This document shows positions 51,601-63,600 of a stretch of DNA of 64,000 bases, in pieces. Within the stretch, counting starts at the first letter, position 1. Every line of letters begins with the position of its first letter. Source of the DNA: Zygaena filipendulae (Eukaryota > Arthropoda > Insecta > Lepidoptera > Zygaenidae); NCBI GenBank assembly GCA_907165275.2, contig OU015678.1, forward strand, positions 1,736,001-1,800,000, written 5' to 3'. Under the pieces are notes generated by a model. The model saw only the letters and a program-made list of their open reading frames with translations. It did no database searches and was not told where the DNA came from. A program made the position numbers and the translations under genes.

Positions 51601-54600
51601 GGGAAGTACCCTATGTCCTTCCTCTGTACTTCTGACATAGTGTATGCAAAATTGACGACACGGTTAGCTGTTCCCGCGGGAATCCCGGGACGGGAAGTAC
51701 CCTATGTCCTTCCTCTGTACTTCTGACATAGTGTATGCAAAATTGACGACACGGTTAGCTGTTCCCGCGGGAATCCCGGGACGGGAAGTACCCTATGTCC
51801 TTCTCTGTACTTCTGACATAGTGTATGCAAAATTGACGACACGGTTAGCTGTTCCCGCGGGAATCCCGGGACGGGAAGTACCCTATGTCCTTCTCTGTAC
51901 TTCTGACATAGTGTATGCAAAATTGACGACACGGTTAGCTGTTCCCGCGGGAATCCCGGGACGGGAAGTACCCTATGTCCTTCCTCTGTACTTCTGACAT
52001 AGTGTATGCAAAATTGACGACACGGTTAGCTGTTCCCGCGGGAATCCCGGGACGGGAAGTACCCTATGTCCTTCTCTGTACTTCTGACATAGTGTATGCA
52101 AAATTGACGACACGGTTAGCTGTTCCCGCGGGAATCCCGGGACGGGAAGTACCCTATGTCCTTCTCTGTACTTCTGACATAGTGTATGCAAAATTGACGA
52201 CACGGTTAGCTGTTCCCGCGGGAATCCCGGGACGGGAAGTACCCTATGTCCTTCTCTGTACTTCTGACATAGTGTATGCAAAATTGACGACACGGTTAGC
52301 TGTTCCCGCGGGAATCCCGGGACGGGAAGTACCCTATGTCCTTCCTCTGTACTTCTGACATAGTGTATGCAAAATTGACGACACGGTTAGCTGTTCCCGC
52401 GGGAATCCCGGGACGGGAAGTACCCTATGTCCTTCTCTGTACTTCTGACATAGTGTATGCAAAATTGACGACACGGTTAGCTGTTCCCGCGGGAATCCCG
52501 GGACGGGAAGTACCCTATGTCCTTCCTCTGTACTTCTGACATAGTGTATGCAAAATTGACGACACGGTTAGCTGTTCCCGCGGGAATCCCGGGACGGGAA
52601 GTACCCTATGTCCTTCTCTGTACTTCTGACATAGTGTATGCAAAATTGACGACACGGTTAGCTGTTCCCGCGGGAATCCCGGGACGGGAAGTACCCTATG
52701 TCCTTCTGTGTACTTCTGACAGTGTATTTATTTATTTATTTATTTATTTATTTATTGGGCTCACAAAACGGGTAACAATCGGAATATTGACTAAAGTTAT
52801 AATACAAAGTTGTAGAGCTAGACTGTTACCGCAGACAAGTGGGCACAGCATGGTAAACGCAATTATTAAATAAAAATAAAAAGCTGTTAGGTCGTTAAAA
52901 TAAAACTTAAAGTTATGTTAGTACTGTTAAAAAAAAATAAAAAAATAGAGAAGAAGGAAACGATCAGAGCAGAGAGGAAAGAATCGGGATCATGCATTTT
53001 TTTATGGTTGCTTTAAAAACGTTATGACGTGAGTCAAAGATATCAACAGCAACATCATTAGACATATCGTTGTACAAACGGCACATTCGGACAATGGGAT
53101 TGTAGTAAGATTGTATGCAAAATTGACAACACGGTTAGCTGTTCCCGCGGGAATCCCGGGATGGAAAGTACCCTATGTCCTTCTCTGTACTTCTGACATA
53201 GTGTATGAAAAATTGACGACACGGTCAGCTGTTCCCGCGGGAATCCCGGGATGGAAAGTACCCTATGTCCTTCTCTGTACTCCTGACATAGTGTATGCAA
53301 AATTGACGACACGGTCAGCTGTTCCCGCGGGAATCCCGGGATGGAAAGTACCCTATGTCCTTCTGTGTACCCCTGACATAGTGTATGCAAAATTGACGAC
53401 ACGGTTAGCTGTTCCCGCGGGAATCCCGGGATGGAAAGTACCCTATGTCCTTCTCTGTACTTCTGACATAGTGTATGCAAAATTGACGACACGGTCAGCT
53501 GTTCCCGCGGGAATCCCGGGATGGAAAGTACCCTATGTCCTTCTGTGTACCCCTGACATAGTGTATGCAAAATTGACGACACGGTTAGCTGTTCCCGCGG
53601 GAATCCCGGGATGGAAAGTACCCTATGTCCTTCTGTGTACCCCTGACATAGTGTATGCAAAATTGACGACACGGTTAGCTGTTCCCGCGGGAATCCCGGG
53701 ATGGAAAGTACCCTATGTCCTTCTCTGTACCCCTGACATTGTGTATGCAAAATTTCACGATAATCGGTGGGAACGCGTAACAAACAAACAAATAAACTCG
53801 CATTCGGTTTTATAATAATCAGGATTAACTGGACGCCGATAAGCAAAAACATGTTAACCTACAAAATTAAGTTATTGATACAGAACGCTTTATTGAGAGT
53901 TACGTCATGTAGAGTCTCTATGGAACGTTTTTTTATTTCTGTGTTTACCTTATTACATTATTAAATTCCAACATATTGTTGAACATAAAAAATGTTGACA
54001 CAAAATAGCGTTATAATTTAAAAAAACACTCAAAATTTCTCTTTCCATATCTTTATACAACTATTCCCTGCGGTTTCAACAGCGTTAACATTGGGCTTCC
54101 CGCGGGAATCGCGAAAACGTGCAAGCAAAGTATCATGCTGATCGGTTAAGCCGTTAAAGCGTAACGTTAACAAACTCACATAGTAAGGATATTAAGGACT
54201 AGCTGTTCCCCGCGATTTCACTCGCGCGGATTCCGGGATAAAAAGTCCCCAATGTCCTTCTCCATACAACGGCAACGTATATGCAAAATTTCATGAAGAT
54301 CAGTCGAGCCATTAAGCGTGACACAAACAAACAAACGAACTGCCGCAAAGCATTAAGTTCGCCATTTGTACGTTTTTTTTTCCAACTGTAGATCGTCGGG
54401 GGTCTTATATATGCAGCGCAATGTGAAAACTTCGTTAGTGCGATTCAGGAGTTCCATCTTGTTAGTATTCGTAGTTCGTGACTAGTGGCGTAGAGGTCGC
54501 CACATGTGCAATAAATAAATAAAAACTTCCAGAGTAAGGATATCAAGGACCAGTCGACTCACCCTGGGTATCCTGAGCTGCCTGGCGTACTGCGACGCGC

Positions 54601-57600
54601 GGTAGTACACCCAGTCCTCCTGGGGTCCGAACGACCCCATGTAGTGGGTGAGGTCGTTCGCGATCAGCACCAGGTCGCGCCCCGCGGGGTACTCCGGCGT
54701 GTGCAGCGTCAGCCGCCACGCGACCATGCCCACCTGCGGCCCAAAGGGACTCGAATTGGACCAATGGGGATGTGGACTACTTTTGAAAATCAAAATTCTA
54801 ATTAGTCCGTCAGTTAGAAAATAAAAAAAAAACAATGAAAATATACAGAGATAAAACGCAATAAAGATTAGGGTGAGGGGGTCGGGTCGTGACGTCACTA
54901 ACCGCTAAAACCGCCATACAAACTGTCCGAATAGTGACGTCACGCGAAATTTCAACTCAATTTATCGCCGTTAATTTTTTGATTACGTAAAGAAAGAAAA
55001 AAATACGTGTCCAATATTTTTTTATTAATCTACAAGACGCGACGGACTAAAAAAAAATTTTGTCAAGTAGTCAATGGGCATGTTGACTATTTTTTTTTAC
55101 ATTGAGTTGAAATGTCGCGTTACGTCACAACCCGGTGCAGTTTGTACTAGGCTTATACTGAATAACGACGTCACGAGTTTTATCTATGTTTACTTTCATT
55201 AATTTGATAAAACAAAAAATACTTGTGCATTATTTTTTTTTTCGCACTGACGGACTAATTGGAATTTTGATTTTCATGCCCCGGAAAATACGCAATTGCG
55301 AATTGGACGACTTTCGAACTGGACGATTGGACCATTTGCAAATTGGACGTAATGCGCCCAAATGAAATTGACTCGAAGATGTTACGGTGCGTACAGACTA
55401 TGTAACATGTTAGATAACTTGTGTTATACAACGTGTTAATGAATTAACTAAAAACCTGATACACCCCATTTAAAAAAATAAACAATAATATGGTTATAAT
55501 ATATTTTATGTCGAAAAAATGTATACTTTAAAAGTTATTCATCAGTAGTTTGGAGGTGACCTATCTACGAAATTCCAAGCGCTACGCCCGCGCCTACCGG
55601 TTCGAATTTTTTTGCTGCGGGCGGCGTACGCGCCAAATATTGTATTATAAATAATTTAGACATGGGCTAGCAAAAATGAAAAAATATAACCTATATTAAA
55701 ACATAGTGCGATCGATTCGCTAGTCGATTCTGAGCAAACTACTTTCTAGTTTTCAGTTAATTCATTAACACGTTGTTTAACACGTCCACATTATGTAACA
55801 TTGTCATACAACATTGCAACATAAAACAAGACTGTAAACTTATATATTTAACCCTTTACCGCCATGTTAACGTTAATGTCCCCACTAGGGCTCCAGGTCT
55901 TTCATAGATCGCGATATTACGGGGATGGCGGTGCAAGGGTTAAAATACGAGCTAGCCGGAGGTCTTAGAACCTCCCCCACCCAATATACCAAGTCGACAA
56001 ATGTAGGTCAAAATGTAGGTCAGAGAGGGCACTCACCGTGTTCTGGCCCGGCAGGCGCGTGACCTCGACCACCTGCCGCTCCCCGTCCGGCTCCACCACC
56101 AGCTCCACGCACTTCATCACGCCGTCCGGCTGGGGGCCTGCACGCACACATCTTCTATATATAATATTATAAAAACTAGGTATGCCCCGCTGTTTCCACG
56201 CCCGCGTGAGTTTCAGAATTCACGCATTCTCTAAAATCAAAAGTAACCTAAGTTACTCTTTATAACATGAAATGAAGTCCTGTTAAAATCGGTGCAGCCA
56301 TTTTAGAGATTAGCCGGAAGAAATAGAAAACAGAAAAATGTTAAAAACAGTTTTTTTCTTATGTAAGTACGGTATATACTTTCATATGCATTTAGCCTAA
56401 TGCTGTTAATATGGAATTACAAACAGACACTTCAATTTTTTTTATATGTATAGACGTATAGATAAATTAGTGTTCATTCACATTCACGGCCGGACCGATT
56501 TGACTAATTTTGATCTTGAAATATTTGTGGAAGTTCACGGAAGGTTTAAGAAGTAATTAGGCTACTTTGGAGATCTTGCGGGAATTCCGAAACTCACGCG
56601 GGTGAAACCGCGGGGCACAGCTAGTATCATATACAATACGTACACGACACAAAAACTTCGTCTTCGTTTTTGGTGAAACGATTTTCCGTACTGAAATTTA
56701 TGTACTGAATTTTTAGTCAAACTATTTACAAGTTCTACAGGATATAATGATAATGATAATGTTTGTACAAGTTTATAGAGGATACAGTGATAATGATAAT
56801 AATCTTTGTACAAGTTTTTAGAGAATAAAATGATAATGGTAATTCTTGTACAAGTTTTTAGAGGATGCAATGATAATGATAATCTTTGTACAAGTTTATA
56901 GAGGACACAATGGATAATGATAATGTTTGTACAAGATTATAGAGGATACAGTGATAAGATAATAAATAATTAATCTTTGTACAAGTTTTTAGAGAATAAA
57001 ATGATAATGGTAATTCTTGTACAAGTTTTTAGAGGATGCAATGATAATGATAATGTTTGTACAAGTTTGTAGAGTATACGGTGGTAACAACGACGTTGTA
57101 CACTCGCCCCGACCCACCCCGGCCCACCCCGGCCCACTCACCGTCGACGCTGCCCTCCTCGATGCACTCGCGCCAGCGCCGCTCCACCTCCTGCCGGAAC
57201 ATGTCCGGGATGTCGTACACGTACGTCGTGCCCTGGGACGTCGCCTGCGGATACAACGCAAACCGTGACTTTCAGGGCTCCCCGCCCGATTGGCAGTCGC
57301 CCATTTAGTGTTTCCTCTCGAGGAAGGCAAATAAATCCAATTTCATACAGCCCAGTCATTGTTGAGGTGCGTTCAAACTTTTAAATGAGATGACAGAACT
57401 TTTGGAAGCAACTCTTCAAATTTGAACCTTGACAGGACGCTCCACGGGAGTTGGTTGTAAGGTAGAACAAAAATCTTCCGGCGAACGCCCATTTCGATCG
57501 CATTTCGCTATTTTCGTTCACTTTTCGTAACTAATGTATCACTATTATAACAAATACAACCACAGTTACAAAAAAATTATAATCGCTATAAAAACAAAAA

Positions 57601-60600
57601 TAAAGCTTTGATCCATTTTTAGTTCCCATTCTAGGCTAGGTATGTTAAAAATCTTTTTAGCACAGAGTCACTTGACGTGACGTGGAGGTGAGTGAGCTGT
57701 GGTCAAACTTCTAGAGCCTGTTAAATACAAAAAAGGAGGTCCCAAATGTCGCAGTCGGAGACTTATGAAATCAAGTGAAACAACTCTATTGTATACCTAA
57801 AAACATAAAGTATAGCTACTATAAAAATTAAGGAAAGTATGAGGCTATAATGGACTTATAATAATACATTACCAAAAACCTCTTCTGCTGTAGATAGTCC
57901 TTGGTGACGTACGGAGTGGAGATCGGCAGGCCGTGCATCGGGCCCGGCTTGGGGCCGAACGACTGGAACATTATCTGGCAACGGGCACGCGCCATGCGAT
58001 TAGGTACTGTTTCATTGTTTACATTGCACATGTGGATGAAAGGAGGAAAGAGGGAAGGATGATAGGAGGAACGATAAAAGGGGGAAGGATGAAAGTTGTT
58101 AACTACATTCCAATTTTTATTTAATTGTAAAAATAGAATTCCTACATTTTTTCCACTATTCTCAGACAAAGAGTTATTATACGGAAAGTAAATAAATTCT
58201 GATTCTGTAAAGGAGGAAAGGCGGAAGGAGGAAAGGAGGAAGGATGAAAGAAGGACCGGAGGGAGGATAAAAGGATGAAATGAGGAAGATGAAAGGACAG
58301 GCGGGAGAATGAAAGGATGAAAGGACAGGCGGGAGGATGAAAGAAGGAAAGGAGGAAGGATGACAGCAAGAAAGGAGGAAAGACGAAAGAATGAATGGAG
58401 GGTGGATAAATGGAGGAAAGGATGGAGGAGGAAAGGAGGAAGGATGAAAGAAGGACCGGAGGGAGGATAAAAGGATGAAATGAGGAAGATGAAAGGACAG
58501 GCGGGAGAATGAAAGGATGAAAGGACAGGCGGGAGGATGAAAGAAGGAAAGGAGGAAGGATGACAGCAAGAAAGGAGGAAAGACGAAAGAATGAATGGAG
58601 GGTGGATAAATGGAGGAAAGGATGGAGGAGGAAAGGAGGAAGGATGAAAGGAGGATAGGAGGTAGGATGAAAAGAGGAAGGAAGGGAAGGAAGAGGAAAA
58701 GAGGAAGGGATAAAGGATAAAAAAAATAAAGGAAGAGTCGATGTTCTCACCACCCCGGTCCTAGGGTCTGAGACCTCCTCGTACACGTAGATGTCCAGGG
58801 TGTACCCGGAGTCGTTGGACAGGCACAACCTCACGTTCTTGCTCGGAGCGCCGGGGCCTGAGGGGAGAAGACAAATATTAACGACTACAACTACCACTAC
58901 AGGGGGGGGGGGGGGCACTCTAGTCGATACTGGCCGACACACGCACGGCGACCACAAAATGCACTGCTCTCGCCTCTATAGGAGCAAGGAGATCGCAGGG
59001 GAGGGGGGGATATCGCTTCATTACCTAGTAAGAACAGTTAGTATTCCTATTTCCTTGTCTATTTCTATAACCATAAGGGGGGGATGTTGAGTACTTTTGA
59101 AAATCAAGATTCTAATTAGTCCGTCAGTTAGAAAATAAAAAAAACAATACAAACGTATTTTTTGCTTTTTCAAATTAATTAAAATATACAGAGATAAAGC
59201 GCATTAAAGTTTAGGGTGAGGGGCTCGTGACGTCACTAACCGCTAAAACCGCCATACAAACTGTCAGAATAGTGACGTCACGCGAAATTTCCACTCATTG
59301 TATCGCCGTTATTTGTTAATTACGTAAAAAATAAAAAATACGTGTCCAATATTTTTTTATTAATCTACAAGACGGACTAAAAAAAATTAGTCAACATGCC
59401 CATCAGACCAGCGCTGAAGACCGACAGTGGACTCACCAATCTTGAGCGTGAACCGGATCTCCGCCTGCAGCACCCTCAGCTTCCACAGCCGGGGCCCGTA
59501 CCGCATCACCATGCCGAGGACGGACTCCTCGATCTGTGGACGACACAACCACTGACTCATCCTGACCAGACGAAACTGATTCAGCCGCATCTTTGCTTCA
59601 CAAAATAATCTATACATACTGTATACTATACTAGCTGAACCGCGCGGTTTCCCCCGCGGTAATTTACGGAGTTACCGCAGGAATTCCTGGATAAAATAAA
59701 GTTATAAACCTTTCCTCATGAATCACTCTATCTATTGGTGAAAACCGCATCAAAATCCGTTGCGTAGTTTTAAAGATTTAAGCATATATACTACATGGGA
59801 TATTATAGGGACAAGAGAAAACGACTTTATTTTATACTATGTAGAGATTATAAAGAGGTAAAGTTTGTGAGTTTGTGACGTTGTAGGGGGTAATCTCTGG
59901 ATCTACTGAACCGATTTTGAAAACTCTTTCACTTATAGAAAGCTACAGTAGTGCTGAGTCACGTAGGGTACTTTTTATCCGGATTGAAAAAAAAGTTATC
60001 GCTAAGTTCTATCAAATAGTTTCTCACAATTTTCCACCCTCTTGTGTTCTACCTAATTGATCATTCCACAATTTTCCACCCACTCGTTAAAGAGTAGTGG
60101 AGGGAAATAAATAGAGGTTTATGGTAAAGATATTATGTTATTTTGGCAAATATACGATTAAAAACTACAATAAACTAACCTTGATCGGGTCCATGATGAC
60201 AGTGGGCCCGAAGTTGAGGAATATGTGATTGCAGTCCGTCCTCTTCGCTAGAGGGTGCGAGAAAGCCACTTCCAACTCGTCCATAGCTTCTAACAACACC
60301 CTGTATAACAAAGAAACAAGGCATCAGTCTACTCGACAAAAATCCCGGTCATTGTAGTTCAGTAGTTTTTACGTGATACACGTACAAAACAAAGATAAAG
60401 GCAAATATGATGTCAAATCGTTTATTTAGTTATTTTTTGTAGTTCCCGCGGGAGTTCCGGGATGAAAATTAACCTATGTCCGTCTCTGTACCCCTGTGTT
60501 TCTTTGCAACGTGTATGCAAAATTTCACGATGATCGGTTGAGCAGATAACAAACAAACAAACTTAAATTCGAATTTATTTGGAGGATTTTTCATAAATTT

Positions 60601-63600
60601 TAAAAATCAAAATACACATGTCTATCTAAAATTCTAAATGTTGGACTAAATAGAATTTAAATTTTCACTTATTATGTCAATCGAGTATATATATATGTCT
60701 CGGAACCCGCTATGGGTACCCCCACTTTCCAGATATTTTATATTTTTACATTTGACACCTGCACTAACAAAAGTCTGCTTTCTCTCTAGCTAGATAAGAA
60801 CTTACCTCTCGCCCTCATTCTGGAGGTACTCGAAGCTCGCCTCCTTGGTGATGAGGTCCTGGTGTCTGATGATGGAGCGGATGAAGAAACGGTAGTCAGT
60901 CACCTCTTGCCCCTTCTTCACCTAGACATGCAACAATAAATCTATCAATCATTTATTTTCCACTTATTTTATTTCGTACTAGCTATACCCCGCGGTTTTA
61001 CCCGCGTTAATTTCGGAGTTTCTGCGGGAATTCCGGGATATAAAGTACCCTATGCCCTTCTCTGTACCCCTGGACAACGGTATACAAAATTTCATGATGA
61101 TCCGTTGAGCCGTTAAGGCGTGAAAGCGTAACAAACAAACAACAAACTCACTTTCGTGTTATAGTGCTCCTCCATCGATCTCATATAAAAAGTAGATACA
61201 CAGTCCCATACAAAAGCTCACTTAAAAACTTTCCACAGTCGTATTTACGTAGAGCTGTGGTTATAGTTGGTATAAACATAAATAAATGCAAATTTAACCT
61301 TAAGTACTCGACTTAAAGTTATATTTACAAAGTAGTATGTAGTAATATATAGTATTGGTTCATTTTGTGTATAAACTTGTCTGCCTGCGTCCGTGACGCC
61401 TCCGCAGGGCTCCAGCGGAAGACCAGCGCCGGGTGGTCCTTACAACCACCCGACTTATGCTGAGCTGGCCGCCTTTTTGTCACAACACGGTGTCTTATCA
61501 CAATATTTAAATAAGTGTCTCCGTTATTTTAAGTAGGTGTCCGTTTCTCAGCCGTCGGATGGAGTCCGCCCACAGATCCTCGGCTGGCGGCGTCTGTCCG
61601 TCGGTTGAGAGGCGTACCCTCAATACCTGTTATATATATATGTTTAGTTGTTGTATACGTATGCTTTAAATATTTGTGTTGTGTCAAATAAAGTTTTTTC
61701 AATTTAATTCAATAAAATTCAATTCACTCTACAAAAAGCAATAAAATTTTAAGACCGAGTTTTGACGTACAAGGTATTTAAAAGCGCACCCAAATGTTCA
61801 AGTGGGCGCTCATTTCATGAGGATATATTTTGACGCTGATTTGGTATCCACTTTTTATATGAGATAGATGTGCTCCTCACATACATATGTAGATACCATC
61901 ACCTCACAAACTCTGTTACATTCCATCATCAGACCATCCATCCCAGGCACGTCGGTACTGCCATCCCCATGGTGCGGCGTTACCTTGGCCTTCCCCAGGT
62001 AGAGGTGCATCTTCTGGTTGCTGGTGGGCAGCGCCTCCAGGTCGTAGCTGCGCATGCGGTACAGCTCCAGCTGGAAGGCGGACGCCGGCTCCAGGTGCCG
62101 GTATATCGTGTCCTCGGCGAAGTCGTTGCGCGCGCGGTACGTGAAGAACTTGGGAAACTGGCGGCTGCGGGGTGTAAATGGACGATCAACTCAGTGCTTG
62201 AGATTAAACCCGATAAAAGCCTGCCGTTTTCGGGTTTAAACTCGATAAAACGCCGTAAAGGATGGCTTTTATCGCGCTTGAAGTTCAAAGCCAAGCACCG
62301 GGTTGATTAAAATAACGGGTATCTATCTGTAAATAGTAGATACCTGTGGATGACGCTGAGGTGTGGTGGGTGTGTCTAAACGGAACATGTGGGTATCTGT
62401 GAGCACCTGTGGGTAGTGTGGATATCTGTTGGTAACGCCCCAACACTCCAAGCGGAACAGTAGGTAATAATAATAAGATAAGATAAGATACATTTTATTT
62501 AGCAAAGTAAACACATACACCATGCAACAACTACTTAATATTTTAAAGATAAATGAAACTATGTGGTGCAGTGCCTTGCTAAAAGGGACTCCACTCAGCA
62601 TTTGCTGCGACCGTAGTGGTCAGAGCGCTGATTTTCAGTGGAGCCCCATAATAATAGTTTTTATTTGCAAAGCCAGTACAAAAAAGGATAGCATACAATG
62701 ACTGAACTTAATTCTACATGGCTGTATTAGGTCAGGTCAAACCTGTGATATGAGGGTCAGTGGTCACTCGCTGCGCTGGAGCGCTGTTGGTGTAGGTATT
62801 TGTGGATAGTGGGTGTTTGGGGGTAGTGAGTATCTAGGGGTAATTGGGTGTCTATGGGTAGTGGGTATCTGGGGGTAGTGGGTGTCGGTGGGTATGGGTG
62901 TCTGTGGGTAGTGGGTGTCTGTGGGTAATGGGTGTCTGTGGGAAGTGGGTGTCTGTGGGTAGTGGGTGTCTATGGGTAGTGGGTGTCTATGGGTAGTGGG
63001 TTTCTGTGGGTAGTGGGTGTCTATGGGTAGTGGGTGTCTGTGGGTAGTGGGTGTCTGTGGGTAGTGGGTGTCTGTGGGTAGTGGGTATCTTTGGGTAACG
63101 CCAATCCAAGCGGAACAGTGGGTATCTGTGGGCGGCATCAGAAGAGGTTCAAGTGCCCTGGACTGACCGTATGAGCGACATGAAGGTGACGCGGCGTATC
63201 CGCTTGGCGAGCAGCTCGTGGCGGTGCGCGCGACAGAAGCCGCCGAAGCGCCGCGACAGCGCCGCGTCGTCGCTGTCGCCCGCGTCACGCACGCCGATCA
63301 TCACGATGTGGATCGGCTCGAGCGACTGCTGCGAACGGAACGGAACTGTTCAAAGAGGGATGTTGACGACTTTTGAAAATCAAAATTCTAATTAGTCCGT
63401 CAGTGAGAAAATTAAAAATCATTAGACACGTATTTTTTTATTTTTCAAATACATGAAAATACACAGAGATAAAGTGCATTAAAGTTTAGGATGGGGGCTC
63501 GTGACGTCACTAACCGCTACAAGCCGCCATACAAACTGCACTGGTTAGTGACGTCACGCGAAATTTCAACTCAATTTATCACCGTTATTTAGTAAAAAAA

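Noticed and set aside
50577..53852. Long ORFs on both strands (up to 264 codons) made of a 30-residue repeat
   Set aside because: They are translations of the 90-bp tandem array. A unit that is a multiple of three without stops stays open on both strands. No start or splice context and no family resemblance.
58142..58957. 271-codon Ser/Phe/Pro-rich minus-strand ORF
   Set aside because: A reading of the purine/pyrimidine tandem tract. Only its upper end overlaps ACC exon 7, in another frame of use.
62764..63288. 174-codon ORF with Thr-His-Pro repeats
   Set aside because: Translation of the G-rich minisatellite joined to an out-of-frame reading of ACC exon 2.
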